From Burkholderia sp. 9120 (GTDB taxonomy: Bacteria > Pseudomonadota > Gammaproteobacteria > Burkholderiales > Burkholderiaceae), in contig NZ_JQNA01000002.1 in the NCBI RefSeq assembly GCF_000745015.1, positions 5,704,001-5,768,000 on the forward strand: a stretch of 64,000 nucleotides of DNA. The letters are read 5' to 3'. Of this stretch, positions 57,894 to 64,000 are shown piece by piece. Position numbers and translations under genes: made by a program. Position 1 is the stretch's first letter. Each line of letters starts with the position of its first letter. The notes beneath the pieces were generated by a model that was given only the letters and a program-made list of their open reading frames with translations, searched no databases and was not told the origin of the DNA.

Positions 57894-59780
57894 TTAGAGA
57901 AACCCGATCGATATCCAGGGAATCGCCGCGACCAGAATCAACCCGACGATCAGTGCGCCCATATAGCCGGCGATCGGACCCATGCCCGCGTCGGGATTGA
58001 CCTTGCTGATTGCGCACGCCGAGTAATAACCGACGCCGAACGGCGGTGAAAACAGGCCCACGCCCATCGAGAGAATCACGACGATCGCGTAGTGCACCTC
58101 ATTGACCCCGGCGAGCCGCGCGATCGGAAACAGCAGCGGCCCGAACAGCACAATGGCGGGTATCCCTTCGAGCACACTGCCGAGCATCACGAACACGACG
58201 ATCGACACCGCGAGAAAACCATACGCGCCGCCGGGCATGGCGCCCATCCATTGCGCGAGGTCCTGCGAAAAGCCGGATTGCGTGAGTGCCCACGCCATGG
58301 CGGTCGCGCATCCGATGATAAAAAGAATCGCCCCCGACAAAGTGGCGGCGTCCACCAGCATGCGGCCGAGCCGCCGCCATTCGAACCGGCGATAGATCAG
58401 CACGCCGACCAGCATCGAATAGGCAATGCCGATGGTGGACACCTCGGTTGCGGTCGCGATGCCCTCCACCACCGCCATGCGAATCACGAACGGCAAGGCC
58501 AGCGCCGGCAACGACACGAGGAACAGCCGCCCGATCTGCGCCCGCGTGAACCGCTGCGCACCACTCAGATCTTCCTTGCGGTAACGCCACCACACCACGG
58601 CGCACAGAATCAGCGCGAGCACCGCGCCCGGCAGCATGCCCGCCGTGAACAACGCGGAGATCGACAAGCCGGTGACCGAGCCGATCGTGATCAGCACGAT
58701 GCTGGGTGGAATGGTTTCGCTTTGCGCGCCGGTCGTAGCGAGCAGCGCGACCAGATCGCCTTCGGAGGCACCGCGTTTTTTCATCTCGGGGAACAGCACC
58801 GGCGCAATCGCCGCCATGTCCGCCACTTTCGAACCGGAGATGCCGGACACCAGATACATCGCGCCGATCAGCACGAACGACAACCCGCCATGTACATGAC
58901 CGACGAGGCTCGCGAGGAATTCGATCATCGCGCGCGCCATGCCGGTCATTTCGATCAGCAGGCCGAGAAACACAAACAGCGGCACCGCCAGCAACACGAG
59001 ATGCGACATGCCCTCGTCCATGCGACCGACCATCACTTCGAGCGGCGTAAAGGTCGAGAGACCGAGATAGCCGAAGGTGGCAAGCGCGAAGGAGAACCCG
59101 ATCGGCACGCCCGAGAAAATCCCGACCGCCACGACGCCGACGAAAAAGATCACGAGGTTGGTCTTGCCCAGGGTCTGGAACCATGGGCCGGCGAACACCG
59201 CCACCGCGCCAAGCACCGCCGCGATGACGAGCACGATAAGTATGTCGCGCATCCGGCTCACCTGCGCGAGACGAAGCATGCCGACCAGCAGCATGAGCGC
59301 CGCGCCGATGGGCAACGCGAGCGCGCGCCACGCGTTGCTGATCTGCAAGGCGGGCGTCACGATCGCGGCCTCGCCGGACGCGTAGTCATAGGCCGGTGCG
59401 ATCAGTAGCGCCAGCAACGCAACCGACGCCGCGATCGCCAGCGTATCGACGAACGCGCGCCGCGACGGCGACAAACGGCTGACCAGCGCCGTCATCCGCA
59501 TATGTTCGCCGCGTCGCAACGCCAGCACGGCGCCGAGCATGGCGAGCCACAAAAACAGGATGCCCGCGAGTTCGTCCGACCAGACCAGCGGCTGATGCAG
59601 CACGTAGCGCCACACCACGCCCGCGAGCATGACGACGATTTCCATCGCCAGCAGCGCGGCCGCACAGACTTCGACGAGCGCGATCAAACCGCGATCGAAG
59701 CTTCGCAGCCAGCGGCGCGGCGCGCTCGCCGCGTGCAACGGCACGTGCGCTTCCACTGGGTTCAACGCGTGATTCGACAT
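57894..59780 (-). CDS. TRAP transporter DctQ-DctM fused permease
   Basis: A 628-residue membrane protein. Residues about 25-175 are the four-helix DctQ subunit (VWRYVLHQPLVWSDELAGILFLWLAMLGAVLALRRGEHMRM). The rest is the 12-helix DctM subunit (GVPIGFSFALATFGYLGLS, SGISGSKVADMAAIAPVLFPEMKKRGA, GLFSPPFGVGYYSACAISKV). Fused Q-M proteins are common in sialic-acid and acid-sugar TRAP systems. It pairs with the DctP protein 74 bp upstream. Uptake is driven by the sodium gradient. Confidence 0.92.
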   Translation of the reverse strand: MSNHALNPVEAHVPLHAASAPRRWLRSFDRGLIALVEVCAAALLAMEIVVMLAGVVWRYVLHQPLVWSDELAGILFLWLAMLGAVLALRRGEHMRMTALVSRLSPSRRAFVDTLAIAASVALLALLIAPAYDYASGEAAIVTPALQISNAWRALALPIGAALMLLVGMLRLAQVSRMRDILIVLVIAAVLGAVAVFAGPWFQTLGKTNLVIFFVGVVAVGIFSGVPIGFSFALATFGYLGLSTFTPLEVMVGRMDEGMSHLVLLAVPLFVFLGLLIEMTGMARAMIEFLASLVGHVHGGLSFVLIGAMYLVSGISGSKVADMAAIAPVLFPEMKKRGASEGDLVALLATTGAQSETIPPSIVLITIGSVTGLSISALFTAGMLPGAVLALILCAVVWWRYRKEDLSGAQRFTRAQIGRLFLVSLPALALPFVIRMAVVEGIATATEVSTIGIAYSMLVGVLIYRRFEWRRLGRMLVDAATLSGAILFIIGCATAMAWALTQSGFSQDLAQWMGAMPGGAYGFLAVSIVVFVMLGSVLEGIPAIVLFGPLLFPIARLAGVNEVHYAIVVILSMGVGLFSPPFGVGYYSACAISKVNPDAGMGPIAGYMGALIVGLILVAAIPWISIGFL

Positions 59781-59854
59781 CCTTGCGCCTCCTCGCGGGT
59801 GCTCGCCGCGCTTCGTCTTTTCATTTGGTGCTCATCGGTTTGCAGCGCGCGCGT

Positions 59855-60880
59855 TCAGGCCAGCTTGCCGACCGATTGTTCGAGCAGGTCCCACGCCTGA
59901 TCGCCGAATTTGCCTTTCCATTCGGCGTAAAAACCCGCCTGGCGCAAAGCGGCACGAAACGTATCCGGCGCCGGACGATTGATCGCGAGACCCTTGCTTT
60001 GCAGATCCGCGACGGCCGCGTCGTTGAGCTTGCGCACGTCCTCGCGCTGCCGCAGCGCCGACTGATTGAACGCGTCGCTCGCAATGCCTTGCAGGTCTTT
60101 CGGCAAGCGTTGCCACGCGCGCGGATTCAGCACGAACCAGTAGCCGTCCCACATGTGATTGGTCAGCGAACAGTACTTCTGCACTTCGTAGAGTTTCGCC
60201 ACTTGCACGATCGGCAGCGGGTTTTCCTGCGCATCGACGATATGCGTTTGCAGCGACGAATAGACTTCGCTGAATTGCAGGCTGGTGGGCGACGCGCCGA
60301 GACCCTTGAACATGTCGATACTGAGCGGACTCACCGGCACGCGGATCTTCAGACCGTGCATGTTCTGCGCGCTCGTGATCGGCCCGGTGCTCGTGGTCGT
60401 CTGACGAAAGCCGTTGTCCCACATCTTTTCGAACGACTCGAGGCCGGCCTTCTGCATCGCCGCGCGCACGTACGCGCCGAGCTTGCCGTCCATCGCGCTC
60501 CACACCTGGTTGTAGTCGCTGAAGGCAAAGCCGACGGCATTGATCGCGACGGACGGCGCGAGCGTCGACACCACCAGCGCCGACGGCGTGAACATTTCGA
60601 TGCCGCCGCTGCGCACTTGCGCGAGCATGTCGGTGTCGCCGCCCAACTGGTTGTTAGGGAATATCCGGATCTCCATGCGCCCCTTCGACGCCTCGCGGAT
60701 CTGGTTAGCGGCCTCCTGCGAGCGCACGTTCAGCGGATGCGCGAGCGGCAGATTGTTGCCGTACTTGAACACGAACTCCGGGCCGGACGCCGCGCGCACG
60801 ATCGCCGGAAAACCCAGCGCGCTGGCTAGCGGTAAGGCAGCTGCGGCGCGCAGTACGGTGCGTCTCGCGAGGTTGGTCAT
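59855..60880 (-). CDS. TRAP transporter DctP-family binding protein
   Basis: A 341-residue protein; the ATG at 60880 has AAGGAGA upstream, while the ATG at 60937 would lengthen it without a site. The N-terminus MTNLARRTVLRAAAALPLAS looks like a twin-arginine-type export signal. The mature region FVFKYGNNLPLAHPLNVRSQEAANQIREASKGRMEIRIFPNNQLGG is a DctP hallmark. It should bind the acid sugar in the periplasm for the Q-M permease. First gene of the five-gene operon, facing a LacI regulator. Confidence 0.9.
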   Translation of the reverse strand: MTNLARRTVLRAAAALPLASALGFPAIVRAASGPEFVFKYGNNLPLAHPLNVRSQEAANQIREASKGRMEIRIFPNNQLGGDTDMLAQVRSGGIEMFTPSALVVSTLAPSVAINAVGFAFSDYNQVWSAMDGKLGAYVRAAMQKAGLESFEKMWDNGFRQTTTSTGPITSAQNMHGLKIRVPVSPLSIDMFKGLGASPTSLQFSEVYSSLQTHIVDAQENPLPIVQVAKLYEVQKYCSLTNHMWDGYWFVLNPRAWQRLPKDLQGIASDAFNQSALRQREDVRKLNDAAVADLQSKGLAINRPAPDTFRAALRQAGFYAEWKGKFGDQAWDLLEQSVGKLA

Positions 60881-60908
60881 TTGAGCGTCTCCTTGCTTAT
60901 AATTGATG

Positions 60909-61073
60909 TGACGGTCGAATCCATCAAAAACCATCATCGTTCACGGCAACCTTTACTGGCATGACGGACTACGCTTTGATTTCGGGTCGGCGGCGTTCAG
61001 TCGTTGCGTGATAGCTGCAAGACTAGGCGTGCGCGGCAAGTGCTGTCAAACCGCGAACTTGATGGTTTTTGAT
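60909..61073. promoter_or_regulatory. LacI-type operator repeats between TRAP operon and LacI gene
   Basis: A 14-bp element, TGATGGTTTTTGAT, occurs exactly twice in opposite orientation (60923-60936 as its complement, and 61060-61073). Next to the first copy is the dyad TGACGGTCGAATCCATCA (60909-60926), with TGANGG / CCATCA half sites. The sites flank both divergent starts and probably bind the LacI protein. Confidence 0.7.
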
Positions 61074-61096
61074 TGACCTCTCCCTGAAGGACTGCC

Positions 61097-62161
61097 ATGT
61101 CCGAACCGCTTCCTGGCGCCGACGCTAACCTCGCTGCACGAGCGCGCATTCCCGATATCGCGCGTGCCGCGGGGGTCTCTACCGCCACGGTGGATCGTGT
61201 GCTCAACGGTCGCGAGAACGTGCGCGCCGTCACTGCGCAACGTGTGCTGCAAGCGGCCGCGCAACTCGGTTATCTGCTCACGCCCAATGCGCCCGCCGTC
61301 ACCGCGTCGAAGCCCATGCGAATAGCGTTTCTGTTGCCCGCCGGCACGAATCGCTACCTGCACATGCTCGGCGACTACATCGACTTCGCGCACGATCAGT
61401 GGAACGCGCTCGATATGAAATGCCGTGTGCACTACGTCGAGAGTTTCAATCCGAAGGAACTGGCCGACCGTCTGTTGCATTACGGACAGCGCGCGGATGG
61501 CGTGGTGTTCATGGCGCTTGAACATCCGCAAGTGCGAGACGCGGTAAATGCGCTCGCGGATCAGGGCGTGCCCGCTATCACGTTGATTTCGGATTTATCG
61601 AATGCGCGGCGGCTGGCTTATGTAGGTATCGACAACCGCTCGGCCGGGCGCACCGCGGCGCTATTGCTGGGGCGTTTCATGGGACCGCGCCCGAGCGGCA
61701 AGATCGCGATGCTCGCGGGCAGTCTCAACTATCGCGGGCACGAAGAGCGCGAGATCGGCTTTCTGCATCTGATCGAATCGACGTTTCCTCAGGTACGCGT
61801 GATCGGACTGCGTGAAGGACACGACGATAGCGAGCGCAACTATATGCAGACGCGCAAGTTGCTGGAGCAGCATCCCGATCTCGCGGGCATTTATAACAGC
61901 GGCGGCGGATCGGATGGCGTCGCGCGTGCGATTGTCGAAGCGCGTTCGGAACAGAAGATTCTGTTCGTCGGCCATGGCTTGACGCCGGATACGCGCGCGT
62001 TGTTGATCGATGGGACGATGGACGCGTTGATTACGCAAACGCCGCAGTCGATGGTGGGGAATTGTCTGCGGATTTTCCGCAACGTGCGGGAGAAACGCGA
62101 GGCGATGCACGACGTGAAGCCGGTGCAATTCAGTATTGTTCTGCGGGAGAACTTACCTTGA
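61097..62161 (+). CDS. LacI-family regulator of the acid-sugar operon
   Basis: A 354-residue regulator with an N-terminal helix-turn-helix IPDIARAAGVSTATVDRVLNGRENVRAVTAQRVLQAAAQLGY and a periplasmic-binding-type effector domain resembling those that bind sugars (GIYNSGGGSDGVARAI, FVGHGLTPDTRALLIDGTMDALITQTP). It is divergent from the TRAP/RuBisCO-like operon with a 216-bp shared gap carrying the repeated operator. The inducer is probably the imported sugar acid or its phosphate. Confidence 0.9.
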   Translation: MSEPLPGADANLAARARIPDIARAAGVSTATVDRVLNGRENVRAVTAQRVLQAAAQLGYLLTPNAPAVTASKPMRIAFLLPAGTNRYLHMLGDYIDFAHDQWNALDMKCRVHYVESFNPKELADRLLHYGQRADGVVFMALEHPQVRDAVNALADQGVPAITLISDLSNARRLAYVGIDNRSAGRTAALLLGRFMGPRPSGKIAMLAGSLNYRGHEEREIGFLHLIESTFPQVRVIGLREGHDDSERNYMQTRKLLEQHPDLAGIYNSGGGSDGVARAIVEARSEQKILFVGHGLTPDTRALLIDGTMDALITQTPQSMVGNCLRIFRNVREKREAMHDVKPVQFSIVLRENLP

Positions 62162-62287
62162 CCTGGCGGCCGGGAGAAGCACCGCCAGCAAGGCCGGCAG
62201 CGTCAAACGTAGCGTCGTATCAGGTCAGGCACGCCGGATGCTCAATCACCTTCGTATTCAAACTTCAACACGAAAGGAGATCACATC

Positions 62288-62362
62288 ATGCCTTATCTTC
62301 TCGGCTGGCTTCTTGGCGTCCCGCTGATCGTACTGGTCATCCTGTACCTGATTTTTCACTGA
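62288..62362 (+). CDS. 24-residue hydrophobic membrane peptide
   Basis: MPYLLGWLLGVPLIVLVILY then LIFH, a single membrane helix, preceded by AAGGAG at correct spacing and followed by a strong hairpin terminator. Its placement behind its own ribosome site and terminator indicates a real gene too short for ordinary gene finders. The function is unknown; it may modulate a membrane protein. Confidence 0.65.
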   Translation: MPYLLGWLLGVPLIVLVILYLIFH

Positions 62363-62402
62363 TTCTCAGCAACGTCTCTCAGCGCCCGGCGCGCTGACTC
62401 GT

Positions 62403-62438
62403 GAAAGGCGACGCCCGCGATCTGCGGCGTCGCCTTTC
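62403..62438 (+). terminator. 13-bp-stem terminator after the membrane peptide
   Basis: GAAAGGCGACGCC (62403-62415) pairs perfectly with GGCGTCGCCTTTC (62426-62438), loop 10 nt. The 3' arm ends in T-rich sequence but there is no long U-run. Confidence 0.75.
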
Positions 62439-62806
62439 GCGCATCCGGCACGCGCGCAAACGTCGTCCCGCGATCACCGCCGTCGATGCCACCTCCACCA
62501 GGCATTCGGTTAGGAACATGCGTCCATGCCCGGCGAGCGCGCCTTCCGGCGCGGTTGACGCCGGAATTCGCCCGCGTGCCGCCTTCTTGCTGGGAAGGCA
62601 GCGAGACACCGGATAACAGCTTGTGGCTAAACGAGGCCGTGGGCGCGAAGCCCGCGGCCCGGGCGGTTGTCCCGGGCATGAATGCACCCTGAAAATATAC
62701 CCGGAGGCAGGCTGGATAGGCTTCTTAAAGCCCTGCGCCGGAACCGTCATGTCAGGACGATATTCCGCTAGAATAGGATTTCACAGAACATACTTCCGAT
62801 AACGCT
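62439..62806. other. Gene-free GC-rich region upstream of lrp-type gene
   Basis: No supportable ORF. It contains several local hairpins (for example GCCCGGG around CGGTTGT and CCCGGGC near 62656-62676, and GGCTT...AAAGCC near 62718-62733). It could be a structured leader for the downstream Lrp-type gene, but I recognise no riboswitch motif. Confidence 0.45.
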
Positions 62807-63280
62807 ATGACAACCCGAAATCGCCCACTCGACAACCAGGATCGCAAGATCATGCGCGAGTTGCAGAAAAACGCGCGTCTGAGCAATGCGGAACTGGCCG
62901 AGCTGGTGGGCATGTCGACCACCGCGTGCTGGAATCGCACGCGTCAGTTGGAAACGGAGGGATACATCCGCGGCTATGTCGCTTTGCTCGATCAGCAAAA
63001 GCTCGGTTTCGCGGATGTGGTGTTGCTGGAGGTCACGCTCGACCGTCACGACGACGACGCCCTCGCCCGCTTCGGCGCCGAACTCGCGACGCTGTCGGAA
63101 GTGCTCGAGGCGTATCTGGTGTCGGGCGACTACGACTATCTGGTCAAGGTGGCCGTGGACGGCACCGCGGGTTACGAGCGCTTTCTGCGCGAGAAGCTCT
63201 ACAAGATTGCCGGCATCCGGCATAGCCGCTCGATGTTCGCGCTGCGCTGCATGAAGAGCATTCCGTCGATTGCGGTGTAG
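62807..63280 (+). CDS. Lrp/AsnC-family regulator
   Basis: A 157-residue protein. The N-terminal helix-turn-helix reads DNQDRKIMRELQKNARLSNAELAELVGMSTTACWNRTRQLETEGYI and the C-terminal RAM domain includes ALLDQQKLGFADVVLLEVTLDRH and YLVSGDYDYLVKVAVDGTAGYERFL. Family members bind amino acids as octamers and regulate nearby catabolic genes. It is convergent with the TauD/TfdA-type gene. A target cannot be named. Confidence 0.9.
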   Translation: MTTRNRPLDNQDRKIMRELQKNARLSNAELAELVGMSTTACWNRTRQLETEGYIRGYVALLDQQKLGFADVVLLEVTLDRHDDDALARFGAELATLSEVLEAYLVSGDYDYLVKVAVDGTAGYERFLREKLYKIAGIRHSRSMFALRCMKSIPSIAV

Positions 63281-63350
63281 CGGGTTGCTGCGTCGCGCTT
63301 CGTCGGCTGCATCAGCGCATTAGGCAGATCGCTGTGACCGTGCCCCGCGC

Positions 63351-64000
63351 TCACGCGCCGTGCGCTTCCGCCATCGCCACGACAATTCGCCGAGGCCCCG
63401 AAAACGGCGCTCGGCCGTGCGTCAACAGCATGTTGTCGAGCATCATCACGTCGCCGCGTTGCCACGCGAAATCGAGTCGATGCGCGTCGTACACCGCACG
63501 CACGCTATCGAGTTCGGCGTCGGCGATCGGCGTGCCATCGCCGTAGTACACGTTGCGCGGCAAATCTTCTTCTTCGACGAGGTCGAGCAGCGCCTCGCGC
63601 GTCGCGTCTTCCAGCGACGACACATGAAACAGATGCGCCTGGTTGAACCACACGTCCTCGCCGGTACGCGGATGCCGCGCGACCGCCTGGCAAATCTGCC
63701 GGGTGCGCAGATCGCCGTCTTCTTTCCACTCCCATTCGATCTGATGCGCGCGGCAATAGGCTTCGGCGACCGCCGTGTCTTCGGTGTTGAAGACCTGCTG
63801 CCACGACAGATCGAGTCCACTGCCGTAGTTGCGCACGTACATCAGCTTGCGATTCGCGAAGCGTTCGCGCAGCGCGGGATCGATGCCCTGATATACGGCG
63901 CGCGCGTCGGCTACCGGTGTTTCGCCGCGATCGCCAGGCGCGACGTCGCAGTAGAACCAGATTTTCATCGGCCAGTTCGTCGTGTACGCCTGCTCGTTGT
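63351..64000 (-). CDS. TauD/TfdA-family Fe(II)/2-oxoglutarate dioxygenase (5' end beyond the window)
   Basis: About 216 residues are visible; the frame is open through position 64000 (NEQAYTTNWPMKIWFYC), so the true start is outside. Sequence resembles clavaminate-synthase-like TauD/TfdA hydroxylases: the segment NEQAYTTNWP before KIWFYC corresponds to the HNExxY iron-binding region, YHG-type and MLLTHGRAPFSGPRRIVVAM gives the second histidine and the arginine that binds 2-oxoglutarate. Such enzymes often hydroxylate amino acids in peptide natural-product pathways. No NRPS gene is visible in this window. Confidence 0.78.
   Translation of the reverse strand, partial: NEQAYTTNWPMKIWFYCDVAPGDRGETPVADARAVYQGIDPALRERFANRKLMYVRNYGSGLDLSWQQVFNTEDTAVAEAYCRAHQIEWEWKEDGDLRTRQICQAVARHPRTGEDVWFNQAHLFHVSSLEDATREALLDLVEEEDLPRNVYYGDGTPIADAELDSVRAVYDAHRLDFAWQRGDVMMLDNMLLTHGRAPFSGPRRIVVAMAEAHGA

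Noticed and set aside
1..64000. CRISPR arrays, tRNA, rRNA, insertion sequences or prophage genes
   Set aside because: None seen on either strand on reading the sequence and the encoded proteins.

Overview
The window looks like chromosomal DNA of a Burkholderiales bacterium, most likely Paraburkholderia or Burkholderia. The basis is high GC, OmpC-type Burkholderia porin architecture, a PenA/PenR-type beta-lactamase pair and many aromatic, acid-sugar and dicarboxylate catabolic operons. No rRNA, tRNA, CRISPR array, insertion sequence or prophage was seen. Taxonomy and functions are inferred from sequence features and family knowledge only; no database search was run.

Region 1 (1-7.1 kb) is a hydroxycinnamate (ferulate/coumarate) module. 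It has vanillin-type aldehyde dehydrogenase and hydroxycinnamoyl-CoA hydratase-lyase on the minus strand, a MarR regulator, then transporter, porin and secreted tannase/feruloyl-esterase on the plus strand. The same 19-bp dyad sits in the promoter spacer of both outward operons. Region 2 (7.5-16.3 kb) holds a double KaiC-type ATPase with a receiver protein, an MFS / CoA-transferase / citryl-CoA-lyase operon, a TehA-like channel, and a class A beta-lactamase with its LysR regulator.

Region 3 (16.3-37.6 kb) is the most unusual part. It appears to be a type I peptide-export system controlled by protein phosphorylation. Five small proteins share a 26-residue double-glycine leader. One operon encodes an FHA membrane protein, an HlyD-type adaptor, a parvulin PPIase, a C39-peptidase ABC exporter with two N-terminal CRP-like domains, and a sigma-54 activator. 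A NodT/TolC-like outer-membrane factor lies upstream. Around these are a PP2C phosphatase, a Ser/Thr kinase split by one in-frame amber codon, a caspase/FGE-like fusion, an LRAT-fold protein and two DUF4399 proteins. Sigma-54 promoters precede three of the peptide loci or their neighbours, and two peptide genes share an enhancer-like dyad at the same distance from the promoter. The model is that the activator made with the exporter switches on the peptide genes, the exporter trims and secretes the peptides, and the kinase/phosphatase/FHA trio gates the machine.

Region 4 (37.8-53.6 kb) has an eight-gene operon (NMT1-type ABC importer, two ICL/PEPM-family lyases and LeuCD-like hydratase) behind a GntR regulator. 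It is followed by LysR and GntR regulators, a glutaredoxin-DinB fusion, a DHA2 exporter, a TetR gene with an exceptional operator, a YbfB-type MFS and a DUF3309 peptide. Region 5 (53.7-64 kb) has a glucose-dehydrogenase-like SDR, then a TRAP importer / VOC / RuBisCO-like / DUF1537-kinase operon opposite a LacI regulator (probably an apionate-like acid-sugar pathway). It ends with a 24-residue membrane protein, an Lrp regulator and a truncated TauD/TfdA-family oxygenase.
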